Source: Methylacidimicrobium sp. B4 (GTDB lineage: Bacteria > Verrucomicrobiota > Verrucomicrobiia > Methylacidiphilales > Methylacidiphilaceae). Taken from it: DNA of 64,000 nt. Where the stretch lies: the NCBI RefSeq assembly GCF_017310545.1, contig NZ_CP066203.1:1488001-1552000 (forward strand), given 5' to 3'. The notes beneath the pieces were generated by a model. That model was not told the origin of the DNA. It worked only from the letters and a program-made list of their open reading frames with translations, and searched no databases. Made by a program: the position numbers and the translations under genes. Positions 8,818-20,341 of this stretch are shown here, piece by piece; position 1 is the first letter of the stretch; each line of letters opens with the position of its first letter.

Positions 8818-9684
8818 TTATGCGATGATTCCCAAAGAAAAATCCATCGCCTTCGCGCTGTGGGTCAGCGCTCCGACCGAGATGAAATCGACTCCGGTGT
8901 CAGCGATGGCGCGGATGTTCTCCAGCGTGACCCCGCCCGAAGCCTCGAGCCGCATGCGGCCGCCGACGAGGTCGACCGCCCTGCGCAGCTCTTCGACACT
9001 CATGTTATCCAGCAACAAGAGATCGAGCGGGAGGGCGCGCAGGGCCGTTACCTCCGCCAGGTTCTGCGCCTCCGCTTCGATTCGGGCAAGTGGTCGCAGG
9101 CGGCGGATCCTTTCCGCTCGCAAGCCCAGCTCTTTCGCCCATGAGCCGGGAAAGGCCATCTTGAGCAAGGCGAGGTGATTGTCTTTCAGGAGAACATGAT
9201 CACCGAGGGAAAAACGGTGGTTGGAGCCCCCGCCGCAACGGACCGCGTACTTTTCGAGAGAGCGCAAGCCGGGCAGCGTCTTTCTTGTGTCCAGGAGTCG
9301 AGCACCGGTTCCGTCGATCGTTTCGACGAAGGCTCGCGTGAGGCTGGCGATGCCCGAAAGATGCTGGAGGAAGTTGAGCGCGGTTCGCTCGCCGGCCAGG
9401 ACTTCGGCTGCTGGGCCCGATAGCGACAGGACCGTCGTTCCGGCTTCAATGGCATCTCCTTCTGCGCAAGTCCATTCCAGGTGCAGATCCCCACCGGAGA
9501 CCTCTCCGAAGACGCCCTGCGCCAGAGGCAGCCCGCAAACGACGCCTTTCTCCTTGGCGGAAATTTCTGCCCGGCAGGCGATTCCTTCCGGAAGAAAGGC
9601 GCTCGAGGTCACGTCGCCTTGGCTCAAGTCTTCCTGCAGGGCCCGGCGCACGGCCTCCCGAATCTCTTCTCCGAGAAGCTCCAT
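8818..9684 (-). CDS. nadC: Nicotinate-nucleotide pyrophosphorylase (quinolinate phosphoribosyltransferase)
   Basis: Converts quinolinate and PRPP to nicotinate mononucleotide in de novo NAD synthesis. The 288-residue protein has the family landmarks AGERTALNFLQHLSGIAS, LDTRKTLPGLRSLEKYAV with the substrate-binding Arg and Lys, GGGSNHRFSLGDHVLLKDNH, and the late phosphate-binding ASGGVTLENI and VDFISVGALTHS. The start MELLGEEIREAVRRALQEDL is family-like. It heads the minus-strand run nadC-thrB-cytochrome c. The nadA and nadB genes are not in the window. Confidence 0.95.
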   Translation of the reverse strand: MELLGEEIREAVRRALQEDLSQGDVTSSAFLPEGIACRAEISAKEKGVVCGLPLAQGVFGEVSGGDLHLEWTCAEGDAIEAGTTVLSLSGPAAEVLAGERTALNFLQHLSGIASLTRAFVETIDGTGARLLDTRKTLPGLRSLEKYAVRCGGGSNHRFSLGDHVLLKDNHLALLKMAFPGSWAKELGLRAERIRRLRPLARIEAEAQNLAEVTALRALPLDLLLLDNMSVEELRRAVDLVGGRMRLEASGGVTLENIRAIADTGVDFISVGALTHSAKAMDFSLGIIA

Positions 9685-9903
9685 TGCCTTAGGCTAATGA
9701 ACCGGCCGGGAAGAGGGAAGCCCATCGTGTCCCAATCACCCTCTTTCCGCTTGCGGGAGAGGGGACATCATGCCAAAAGATGAGCTTACCTGCAGGCTCT
9801 TGGAGGCTTGTGCACCTCAAGCCGACCGAGCAAGACGCGATGGCTCCGGGCTTGGGAGGCTGTAGCCGAACAACGGCTTCTGTCACAATAGAATCGATTC
9901 GTC

Positions 9904-10743
9904 ATGCCTCTCTCCGGCAATCTGAAGGAACTGCCTTTCCCCGAAGTCCTGCGCCTGCTGCGCGATCGAACGGGCACTCTGGAGATCGTAGATAAGATGG
10001 CCGGGGATCACTTCTCGTTCTGCCTTTCGGCGGCAAAGCTCGTCTCCGCTTCCGAGAGGGGCCAGCCGATCCCCGACGCGCTCGTGCTCCACTCGGTGCT
10101 GCAGCGGCTTTCGGACAACCATTCCGCTTCCTTCGACTTCGAAGAGCGGGGCGCGGAGGATCTTGCGGGCCCGTTGAGCATTCCGATCGACCGCATCCTC
10201 TTGTCCGCCTTGGCCGCAATCCGTTCTCCAGAGCGCTATACCGACTATCTCCCGCACCCCGACACGCGGTATCGCGCCGGGTCTGAGACGACCCCTTGGC
10301 TGACCGAGGACCTGCTCGCTTTCTGGGTCAACTCGGAACGACTCTTTCGTTCGGGGATCTCGGCGCGCGAGATCGCTGCTGCCCTCGGGATCCCGCTGCC
10401 GCAAGTCCTGCTCGATCTCTTCAAACTGCGTCTCTTGGGGATGATTGTTCCTGTCCGAGCCGAGCCGTCGCCATTGGCACCGGAGCCCTTCGGCCCCGCG
10501 CTTCGCTCTCCCGAGCTTCCGACAACTCCGGTAAGGACCAGTCCCTTGCCGCCGCAGCCCCTGCCCGCCCTCTCCCCCGAGCCGATTCCGCCAGCGCCTC
10601 GTCCTCCTCCTACAGCAACGGGTCCCCGCTTCCATCCGGCCAAGGATGCTGAGGGACCGAGCCAACCGATCGGGCGCCGACAGGGCGTTTTGGCACGGAT
10701 CGCCGCCGGGCTGCGGGGAATTCTCGAAAAAATGTATGAATGA
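9904..10743 (+). CDS. DUF4388-type regulatory protein with proline-rich linker
   Basis: The first 75 residues (MPLSGNLKELPFPEVLRLLR, then GTLEIVDKMAGDHFSFCLS and a readout of hydrophobic strands) look like the DUF4388/PATAN-type domain found in bacterial signalling proteins. A helical middle part follows (TEDLLAFWVNSERLFRSGIS, EIAAALGIPLPQVLLDLFKL), resembling a small winged helix. Residues of about 185-240 are very rich in Pro and Ala and look like a flexible tether. The last helix is RRQGVLARIAAGLRGILEKM. It overlaps the GTPase gene by 8 bp, so the two are translationally coupled. The function is not known; by association it is an adaptor or effector for the GTPase. A possible -10 TAGAAT precedes the start closely. 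Confidence 0.65.
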   Translation: MPLSGNLKELPFPEVLRLLRDRTGTLEIVDKMAGDHFSFCLSAAKLVSASERGQPIPDALVLHSVLQRLSDNHSASFDFEERGAEDLAGPLSIPIDRILLSALAAIRSPERYTDYLPHPDTRYRAGSETTPWLTEDLLAFWVNSERLFRSGISAREIAAALGIPLPQVLLDLFKLRLLGMIVPVRAEPSPLAPEPFGPALRSPELPTTPVRTSPLPPQPLPALSPEPIPPAPRPPPTATGPRFHPAKDAEGPSQPIGRRQGVLARIAAGLRGILEKMYE

Positions 10744-11245
10744 AACTACGATCAAGATCCTTGTGGCCGGCCCTTGCGGCGCCGGCAAGACGACCTTCAT
10801 CCGGACCCTGAGTCAATCTCCGGTCGTCAACACCGACGTTCCGTGTTCGACCGCGAATCGGACGACGACCGTGGCCATGGATTTCGGGCAGCTTCACCTC
10901 GACCGATATGCCATTCATCTCTTCGGCGCTCCCGGCCAGGATCGCTTCGAGTTTACGTGGGAAGTCCTCCTCGAGGGCTCCTTGGGATTGCTCCTGCTCG
11001 TTTCCGGGAAGGACGCCACGCACTTTCCGCAAGCTCGCCGCATCTCTGACTACCTCCTCTCCCGGAACCCGGTGCCTCTGGTTCTCGGCGTGACGCATCA
11101 GGATCACCCCAACTGCTGGGATTGCAGGGAGGTGGCGTCATACCTGGATCTGGATCCGACCGCGGCCGTGCCGATCGATGCCACCAATCTCGAGAGTGCC
11201 ACCGAACTGTTGGTGCGCCTCTTCGAATTGGTGGAGCGCGTCTGA
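10736..11245 (+). CDS. MglA/COG2229-type small GTPase
   Basis: Ras-like GTPase of 169 residues. The G1 loop GPCGAGKT is at residues 12-19. A run of threonines (NRTTTVAMDFG, near 41-51) fits the switch I region. G3 is GAPGQDRF at 64-71, and a G4-like THQD at 120-123 replaces the usual (N/T)KxD. Bacterial members of this group work as polarity or signalling switches together with Roadblock proteins. The ATG at 10736 overlaps the end of the preceding gene; the frame upstream is the shadow of that gene. The Gln in APGQ, needed for hydrolysis in Ras, is retained. Confidence 0.85.
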   Translation: MNETTIKILVAGPCGAGKTTFIRTLSQSPVVNTDVPCSTANRTTTVAMDFGQLHLDRYAIHLFGAPGQDRFEFTWEVLLEGSLGLLLLVSGKDATHFPQARRISDYLLSRNPVPLVLGVTHQDHPNCWDCREVASYLDLDPTAAVPIDATNLESATELLVRLFELVERV

Positions 11246-11392
11246 GGCGGGTGGGCGAGGCCTCGATTCGCCTAGATTTGGCTTGCCAAAATGATCTCGC
11301 TCTCATGCAATGCACCCTCCCCCCCCCAGCGAGGCGTCGGGCTTTGTACGATCGTTCCGTGGGACGAGGGAAGTGGAGAAAGGGAGAAGGAC

Positions 11393-11764
11393 ATGGCTGT
11401 TGCCGATGAATTGAATCACATTTTGGGCCGGGTCCGTGCCGCCATTCCGGAGCTGAACGCCGCGCTGGTCGCCACGACCGATGGGCTTCCCATCGCTCAT
11501 TCCCTTAATTCGGGAGATGCGAATCGTCTGGCGGCCATGGCGGCGACCGCGCTGGGGCTCGGGCGCCGCATCTGCGAAACCTTCGGGGGTGGCGAATTCC
11601 GGGAGACGAGCGTCTCCGGGGATCAGGGTCAGATGTACATTTATTCTGCGGGACCCAAGGCTGTGCTCGGGGTGGTTGCCCGATCGGGGGCCAATGTGGG
11701 GTTGATTCATCTGGAAGCTCGGGATGCGGCTTCCCAGGTCGCACAGATTCTCGATCGACGATAG
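11393..11764 (+). CDS. Roadblock/LC7 domain protein
   Basis: A 123-residue single-domain protein of the Roadblock/LC7 fold, which in bacteria binds and stimulates MglA-type GTPases (MglB-like role). Typical features are the start DELNHILGRVRAAIPELNAA, the strand ALVATTDGLPIAHSL, the helix NRLAAMAATALGLGRRICET, the strand QMYIYSAGPKAVLGVVARSG and the end helix. The ATG at 11393 follows AGGGAGAAGG. It is 147 bp downstream of the GTPase gene on the same strand. The gap 11246-11392 contains no gene that I can see. The pairing with a GTPase is inferred from context and known MglA/MglB biology. Confidence 0.85.
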   Translation: MAVADELNHILGRVRAAIPELNAALVATTDGLPIAHSLNSGDANRLAAMAATALGLGRRICETFGGGEFRETSVSGDQGQMYIYSAGPKAVLGVVARSGANVGLIHLEARDAASQVAQILDRR

Positions 11765-11856
11765 CCGGAACATCGGTTAGGGTGGTTCGTCGTGGGAGAG
11801 AGGGAGAGGAGGACGTTCGTTGAGGGGAGGGATCCGCGCCTGGGAATGAGGTAGGC

Positions 11857-12444
11857 ATGTCGTCTCGTCTCGCCGAGGTCACAGAAGCCGTTTTTGCGCA
11901 GTTGCCTCCGGCCGCTCGCTTCACGGAGGAGGACGAGGCGCTCTTCCTTCGGCTCGCTCCTGGCTTGGCCTCCTTGGAAGATCCTCTGGTGAAGGTTTTT
12001 TACGATATCCTTTTTGCGCATCCGCAAACGGCACGCGTCCTGAGCTCGGGCGAGCGGTCGGAACGAGAGAATGCGCTGCGCCGCTGGTGGCGTCGCACGC
12101 TCCAGGGCCCATTCGACGCGCAGTACTGGCAGTGGCAGGCGGCCGTCGGCCTCATCCATGTCCGCCAGAATGTGACCAACCCGATGATGATCGGCATGTG
12201 GGGAGTCATCCTGAACACCCTGCAAGTGGCCCTTCTCGAGACTCTGCGGCTTTTGCCTCACGAGGCGGCGCGCGCCATGGAGTCGCTCCATCGCCTGGCT
12301 GCCACGGTGCAGGCTCTGACCGCGGAAAGCTATCTGCGCCACTATCTGCTCGCCCTATCTCATTCCACCGGGGTTTCCACGGAGCTGATCCACCGGCTGG
12401 TCGTGGTCGAGCTCTCCTCCCTTGATCCTTCCGCCCAGGTGTAG
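11857..12444 (+). CDS. Single-domain protoglobin/globin-sensor-like haem protein
   Basis: A 195-residue all-helical protein that matches the globin-coupled-sensor/protoglobin pattern: DPLVKVFYDILFAHPQTARV, then SERENALRRWWRR, then YWQWQAAVGLIHVRQNVTNP with the proximal His expected at residue 101, and MIGMWGVILNTLQVALLETL. Such domains bind O2, NO or CO at haem. No output domain (methyl-accepting, GGDEF or kinase) follows; the rest is a helical tail. It closes a cassette of DUF4388 protein, GTPase and Roadblock protein, and lies 93 bp before the ATP synthase operon. Its sensor role is inferred. An O2 store or NO scavenger is the alternative. Confidence 0.78.
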   Translation: MSSRLAEVTEAVFAQLPPAARFTEEDEALFLRLAPGLASLEDPLVKVFYDILFAHPQTARVLSSGERSERENALRRWWRRTLQGPFDAQYWQWQAAVGLIHVRQNVTNPMMIGMWGVILNTLQVALLETLRLLPHEAARAMESLHRLAATVQALTAESYLRHYLLALSHSTGVSTELIHRLVVVELSSLDPSAQV

Positions 12445-12537
12445 GAAGGTCGAGCCATCTCCGTCCTTTCGCCTCTCGATTTTGTCGTATTTTTTTCTTT
12501 GCATCGGCTGCCCTCCTCCACTAAGGGAGGAAGCTCA

Positions 12538-13377
12538 ATGTTTTTCCTAGCTACGGCCGAGCCTACCAGCCATGCCCCGCTCGTTCATCCAGCGGCCCCC
12601 ACGCTTTTTCATCTGGGCCCGCTCCCGATTACTGCGTCGATGGTCCATAGCTGGGTGATCCTTTTGCTCCTTTTTCTCGTGATCCGCCTGGGAACCGCCC
12701 GACTGGAGATGGTGCCCTCGGGCCTCCAGAACGCGATCGAGGCCGCGGTCGAAGGTTTGGAACGCCTCACGCGAGGGCTGCTTGAGCCCAAGGTCGCCGA
12801 CTGGTGCTTTCCCCTCGTCGCCACCTACTTCATCTTCATCGCGGTCTCCAACCTGACCGGGCTGGTTCCCGGTGTGGGCACGATCGGCTTTGGAACCGTG
12901 AAGGCTGGCTCTCATTTGCCCTACTCCGTCGAGCACCCCCATGTCTCTCTTTTGCGACCGCCGACGTCCGACGCGAACATGACGAGCGCGATGGCCGTGA
13001 TCTACTTCTTCGTGAGTCTCTATTGGGCTCTCAAGTACCACCACGGCCCCTGGGGCCTCCTCGTGCATATCTTTGGGGTGAAGGGCGGAATGAAGGGATG
13101 GATCTTGATCCCGCTCGCGGTCCTCTTCTTCGCCGTGGGTCTCATGGAAGCCCTTTCGATCGTCATTCGGGCCATCGCGCTGGCCATGCGGCTCTATGGG
13201 AACGTGTACGGGGGCGAGTCGGTGCTGGTGCTCATGACCGGCATGCTCGGCGGGCTCGCGGCCGTTCCGTTTTACTTCTTCGAATTTGCCGTGGCGCTGA
13301 TCCAGGCCTTGATCTTTACCCTTCTTGCGATCGTCTTCACGGGGACTCTTTGCTCGCACGAGGAGTCCCACAAGTGA
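12538..13377 (+). CDS. atpB: ATP synthase Fo subunit a
   Basis: Membrane stator subunit forming the two proton half-channels against the c-ring. The 279-residue protein has multiple membrane segments and the essential arginine in ALAMRLYGNVYGGE (about residue 218), followed by the C-terminal helix VALIQALIFTLLAIVFTGTL. The ATG at 12538 follows AAGGGAGGAAG. A His-rich N-terminus (EPTSHAPLVHPA) is periplasmic or cytoplasmic and not functionally assigned. First gene of an operon in the order a-c-b-delta-alpha-gamma-beta-epsilon. No atpI or atpZ gene precedes it. Confidence 0.95.
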   Translation: MFFLATAEPTSHAPLVHPAAPTLFHLGPLPITASMVHSWVILLLLFLVIRLGTARLEMVPSGLQNAIEAAVEGLERLTRGLLEPKVADWCFPLVATYFIFIAVSNLTGLVPGVGTIGFGTVKAGSHLPYSVEHPHVSLLRPPTSDANMTSAMAVIYFFVSLYWALKYHHGPWGLLVHIFGVKGGMKGWILIPLAVLFFAVGLMEALSIVIRAIALAMRLYGNVYGGESVLVLMTGMLGGLAAVPFYFFEFAVALIQALIFTLLAIVFTGTLCSHEESHK

Positions 13378-13458
13378 GATGCTTTCAGGCCGCAGCATCG
13401 GCCCGAAACAAGAAGCAGAGAAAACCAGCTACCATAATCATCTAGGAGAGTGACAAGT

Positions 13459-13668
13459 ATGATGTTCCTTGCGGAAATGAGTGGAAATATCGCGGTGGGT
13501 CTTGCGGCTACCGGCGGCGCCATTGGCGTTGGCCTCGCCGCGTTGGGGGCCGCCGGAGCCATCGGTCGGAATCCGGGCTCCTTCGGGCTTGTCTTTACTA
13601 CGGCGCTTTTGGGGATGGCCCTTTCCGAAGGCCTCGCTATTCTGGTCTTCTTCGTCGTCGGGAGGTAG
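13459..13668 (+). CDS. atpE: ATP synthase Fo subunit c
   Basis: Proteolipid that forms the rotor ring. From the ATG at 13459 it has 69 residues: two hydrophobic helices, the glycine-rich first helix with GVGLAALGAAGAIG, the polar loop RNPG, and the proton-binding glutamate at residue 57 in GMALSEGLAIL. I preferred 13459 over a GTG at 13450 because the TAGGAG site lies 10 bp before it. The absence of the Gln/Ser/Thr set usual in Na+-binding c-rings suggests H+ coupling, which is an inference. Confidence 0.93.
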   Translation: MMFLAEMSGNIAVGLAATGGAIGVGLAALGAAGAIGRNPGSFGLVFTTALLGMALSEGLAILVFFVVGR

Positions 13669-13674
13669 TTGCTC

Positions 13675-14220
13675 ATGGGCGACGCACTCGTTCAGCTCGG
13701 AATCGACTGGCCCAGGTTCATCGCGCAGACGATCAACTTTGCCATCGTTCTCTGGGTGTTGAATCGGTTCGCCTATCGACCGGTCCTGCGGCTCCTGGAA
13801 GAGCGCCGAACCCGCATAGCGGAGAGCCTGCAGAACGCCGAACGGATTCAGAAGGAGCTCGCGGCCGCGGAGGAAGCGCGGCGAGAAATCCTCCACCAAG
13901 CCAACGAGCGGGCTTCTCAGCTCATCGCCGAAGCCGAGCAAACGGCGAAGTTGCAAGGCGAGAAGCTCCTCAAAGAAGCGGCGGAAGAATCGGAGCGGAT
14001 CCTGGCGAAGGCACGAGCGCGAGCGGAGCAGGAGCAGCAGGAGAGCCGGGCGGTCGTTCGCCGGGAAGTGGGGGAGCTCGTGCTCGCCCTCACGGCCAAG
14101 GTGTCCGGAAAGGTTTTGTCCGTCGAGGATCAGGAGCGCTTGCGCGCCGAGACGATGGCTCAGCTGCCGGCGGAGCCACGGACCGATTTCCCCCCCGCGC
14201 CCGACTCCCAGAGGAATTAA
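13675..14220 (+). CDS. atpF: ATP synthase Fo subunit b
   Basis: Peripheral stalk subunit of 181 residues. One N-terminal membrane helix (FIAQTINFAIVLWVLNRFAY) is followed by RPVLRLLEERRTRIAESL and a long charged coiled coil of Ala, Glu, Lys and Arg through residue 150. It ends in a Pro-rich tail. The ATG at 13675 has GGGAGG eight bases ahead; the TTG six bases earlier is less likely. It starts six bases after the atpE stop. Confidence 0.93.
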   Translation: MGDALVQLGIDWPRFIAQTINFAIVLWVLNRFAYRPVLRLLEERRTRIAESLQNAERIQKELAAAEEARREILHQANERASQLIAEAEQTAKLQGEKLLKEAAEESERILAKARARAEQEQQESRAVVRREVGELVLALTAKVSGKVLSVEDQERLRAETMAQLPAEPRTDFPPAPDSQRN

Positions 14221-14236
14221 GAAGGATCGATCCAGC

Positions 14237-14629
14237 GTGAAGCTCTCTCGACAAGCTCGCCGCAAAGCAAAAGCCCTCTTCCGACTCTGCTTCGAAGGCG
14301 CAGTTCTTGATCCGGGCAGGGTCCGTCAGGTCGTGACGGTGCTGCTCGACCAAAAGCCGCGCGGCTATCTCCCGATCCTGCAGCGCCTGCGTCAGCTGGT
14401 GGCCTACCGGATCGCCGAAAACACGCTTTCCATTGAGAGCGCTACCCCGCTCCCTGATCAGGGCGGCTCCCTCTTCGCGGTGCTCGAAGCCCGATACGGT
14501 GCTGCGCTCGAGAAGCGCTACCTGGTGCGCCCGGAACTGATTGGAGGCATGCGCATCCAAAAAGGGAGCACGGTCTGGGACGGATCGATCTCCCAGAGGT
14601 TGCAAACGCTGGAAGCCACGCTAGTCTGA
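14237..14629 (+). CDS. atpH: ATP synthase F1 subunit delta, short form
   Basis: Assigned by position between b and alpha and by a weak family pattern: an opening QARRKAKALF that matches the usual YAxALF helix, and a C-terminal part GGMRIQKGSTVWDGSISQRL like the family motif GG(x)RI(x)G(x)xxxDxSxxxRL. It links F1 to the b stalk. Only 130 residues are encoded, against about 175-180 normally; the shortage lies in the N-terminal helical bundle. The start is a GTG at 14237 after AGAAGGA. No frameshift is needed to explain the length. Confidence 0.82.
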   Translation: MKLSRQARRKAKALFRLCFEGAVLDPGRVRQVVTVLLDQKPRGYLPILQRLRQLVAYRIAENTLSIESATPLPDQGGSLFAVLEARYGAALEKRYLVRPELIGGMRIQKGSTVWDGSISQRLQTLEATLV

Positions 14630-14671
14630 TAATCGCCACTTGTTGTACTCAACCCACCTCACTGCACTACG

Positions 14672-16222
<1,551 letters not shown>

Positions 16223-16253
16223 AGCCGCCACCCGCCCCCGTCGCTCTTCCGCC

Positions 16254-17120
16254 ATGGCCAGCACCCGTGAAATTCGCCGAAGGATCCGTTCGGTCAAGAA
16301 CACCGCTCAGATCACCAAGGCGATGCAAATGGTAGCCGCCTCCAAGATGCGCCGCGCCCAGCTCCGTGCGCTCGAGGGAAGACCCTATCAGAAGCTGCTC
16401 GAGGAGATCACCCACAGCCTCGTTCCTCAAGTGGGGCAGCTGCGGCACCCGCTGCTCAACCCGCGGCCGGTACAACGCCGCGCGGTGCTGGTCATCTCGA
16501 CCGACAAAGGTCTTTGCGGCTCCCTGAATACGAACCTCTTTCGCGAGCTGCTCCGCCGTCACAGCCCAGACCGGGCCTATGTGAGCGTGGGGCGGAAGGC
16601 AAGGAGCTTCCTCGCCAGCCTCCCGAGCTCGACGGGGGAGACGTTGCTGGCCGATTTCGAGCTGCGGGATAACCTGACCTTTCGCGATGGCAAGCGGATC
16701 AGCCGATTCCTTCTGGAGAAGTTCTCCGCCGGTGAGATCGACGCGATCGACGTCGCTCACACCCATTTCGTCAACGCGCTCGTGCAGACGACGGTGATTC
16801 GTCCACTCGTGCCGATTGCGCCGGAAACCCTGCCGCAGGGCGAGCCGTCCGCAACCGTGGTAGTGCCGGACAACTTCGAGCCCTCTCCTGAGGAGCTGCT
16901 CGATGCCCTGTTGCCCTTCTTCGTCGATTGGAATATCTATCAGGCCCTGCTCGATAGCTTGGCATCGGAGCACAGCGCCCGCATGATCGCGATGAAGAAC
17001 GCGACCGAAAATGCCAAGGAGCTCGTCGGCGACCTTACACTCGAGTACAACAAGGCGCGTCAAGAGGGCATCACCCGCGAAATTCTGGAGATCGCTACGG
17101 CGCAGATCGCGCTGGAGTGA
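16254..17120 (+). CDS. atpG: ATP synthase F1 subunit gamma
   Basis: Central rotor shaft of 288 residues. The N-terminal coiled-coil helix is MASTREIRRRIRSVKNTAQI followed by TKAMQMVAASKMRRAQ. The C-terminal partner helix contains ARMIAMKNATENAKELVGDL and the end EILEIATAQIALE, both characteristic. The middle has VISTDKGLCGSLNTNLF. I placed the start at the ATG at 16254, the family N-terminus; the frame upstream overlaps atpA. Confidence 0.96.
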   Translation: MASTREIRRRIRSVKNTAQITKAMQMVAASKMRRAQLRALEGRPYQKLLEEITHSLVPQVGQLRHPLLNPRPVQRRAVLVISTDKGLCGSLNTNLFRELLRRHSPDRAYVSVGRKARSFLASLPSSTGETLLADFELRDNLTFRDGKRISRFLLEKFSAGEIDAIDVAHTHFVNALVQTTVIRPLVPIAPETLPQGEPSATVVVPDNFEPSPEELLDALLPFFVDWNIYQALLDSLASEHSARMIAMKNATENAKELVGDLTLEYNKARQEGITREILEIATAQIALE

Positions 17121-18970
<1,850 letters not shown>

Positions 18971-18975
18971 TCCCC

Positions 18976-19299
18976 GTGCCTGCCCCTTTGGCTCCGGTCG
19001 ATGTTCAACTCGTCGGCACCGAACTAGCGATCCGATGGCGGGACGGCAGGGAAAGCTACCTCCCGCTGGAGGCCCTCCGCCGCAACTGCCCTTGTGCGCT
19101 CTGCCAGGGCGAGAGCACGGCAACGACGACCTATTCTCCCAAGAAGAAGGACTACTCTGCGGAGAGCTTCGTCGTGCGGTCCCTCCAAGTGGTCGGAGGC
19201 TATGCACTCCAGATCGTCTGGGCCGATGGGCACGCAACCGGCATCTATCCCTACTCCTATCTTCTCTCCCTCGGCGAGGAGTCCCCACCGCCGCGCTAA
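18976..19299 (+). CDS. DUF971 domain protein (gamma-butyrobetaine hydroxylase-like N-terminal domain)
   Basis: A 107-residue protein with the DUF971 pattern: ELAIRWRDGRESYLPLEALR, RRNCPCALC with paired cysteines that can hold a metal, and YALQIVWADGHATGIYPYSY near the end. Small stand-alone members occur in many bacteria, often beside Fe-S or DNA-related genes; their role is not settled. The GTG at 18976 is five bases beyond the atpC stop, so it is likely read with the ATP synthase operon. Confidence 0.85.
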   Translation: MPAPLAPVDVQLVGTELAIRWRDGRESYLPLEALRRNCPCALCQGESTATTTYSPKKKDYSAESFVVRSLQVVGGYALQIVWADGHATGIYPYSYLLSLGEESPPPR

Positions 19300-19360
19300 T
19301 CGGCTTCTTGCAGGCAAGCTGCCCGGACCCGAGCCCTTGCATCGCTGCGTGAGACTCCCT

Positions 19361-20341
19361 ATGCTTCTCCCTGCTACCGTGAATGCGGCCCTCGTTCCCG
19401 CTCCAGCTCTTGATGCAACATGCTCGGCGGTGGAGAACCTTCCGGTCCAGCTCCTGGCTGCGGTCTCGGGGGGGCTCGATTCGTGCGTTCTGCTCGATGC
19501 TCTGGTTCTCTGCGGCAAGCATCCGACCGTGGTTCATTATGATCATGGTTGGCGCTCCGACAGTCGGGAGGATGCCGCCTTCGTCGGGCAGCTTGCGGCA
19601 TCGTATGGCCTCCCCTTTTTGGAAGAGAAGGGCGGCTCGCCTGGGATCAAGTCGGAAGGGGCGGCACGGAACCGGCGGTACGAGTTTTTCGCACGCGCTG
19701 CCCGCACGACGGGCTGTTCTGATCTGGCCTTGGGACACCACGCGGAGGACCAAGTGGAAACGCTTCTCCTGCAGCTGCTGCGCGGCAGCGGCTCCCACGC
19801 GCGGGGCATGCGGGAGAGCGAGGTGCGCGCCGGACTGCGTCTTCACCGCCCCTTTCTCTGGCTCGATCGGAGCCAGGTCCGGGAGCATGCGCGCGTTCGG
19901 GGTTTGCACTGGCGGGAAGATCGCTCGAACGACGACCGACGCTATCTTCGGAACCGGATTCGGCACGAACTGCTGCCCTTTCTGGAAGAGCGCTTTTCGC
20001 CCCATGTCCGACGGTCTCTGCTCCGCTTCTGCCGTATCCGCATTGCGGAAGAGGAGTGGATGACCGAGCTGGTTCGCAAGGAGGCGGAAGGAAACAGCCT
20101 TTCCATTGCAGACCTGGGCCATGCTCCCCTCGGCCGACAGCGACGAGTGGTCCACCTTTGGCTTCGTCGGCGAGGCGTTCCCGACATTTCCCTTGCGGAT
20201 GTCGAGTCGGTCCGTGGCCTGGCTTGCGGCGAGCGGAACGGAAAGGAATATCCCCTTGCTGGCGGCTGGCATGCCGTCCGAAAGGATGGCGCAATCTCCC
20301 TCAAGCATCTGGCACTCTCGTGCGCCTCAATCAATACCTAG
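19361..20341 (+). CDS. tilS: tRNA(Ile)-lysidine synthase TilS
   Basis: Converts the wobble cytidine of tRNA-Ile(CAU) to lysidine so that AUA is read as isoleucine. The PP-loop SGGLDS occurs near residue 35 in LLAAVSGGLDSCVLLDAL. Other family features are VVHYDHGWRSDSREDAAF, ALGHHAEDQVETLLLQLLRG and WREDRSNDDRRYLRNRIRHE. The protein has 326 residues from the ATG at 19361, a short version compared with E. coli (432), lacking much of the C-terminal domain. The long frame upstream to 19094 is a shadow of the preceding gene. A candidate substrate tRNA(CAU) is encoded at 49850. Confidence 0.93.
   Translation: MLLPATVNAALVPAPALDATCSAVENLPVQLLAAVSGGLDSCVLLDALVLCGKHPTVVHYDHGWRSDSREDAAFVGQLAASYGLPFLEEKGGSPGIKSEGAARNRRYEFFARAARTTGCSDLALGHHAEDQVETLLLQLLRGSGSHARGMRESEVRAGLRLHRPFLWLDRSQVREHARVRGLHWREDRSNDDRRYLRNRIRHELLPFLEERFSPHVRRSLLRFCRIRIAEEEWMTELVRKEAEGNSLSIADLGHAPLGRQRRVVHLWLRRRGVPDISLADVESVRGLACGERNGKEYPLAGGWHAVRKDGAISLKHLALSCASINT

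Noticed and set aside
9739-9764. GC-rich hairpin between nadC and the DUF4388 gene as a terminator
   Set aside because: CCCTCT/GAGGGG with an inner CCGC/GCGG forms a hairpin, but it lies in the gap between two divergent genes, is not downstream of any gene, and no T run follows; function cannot be supported.
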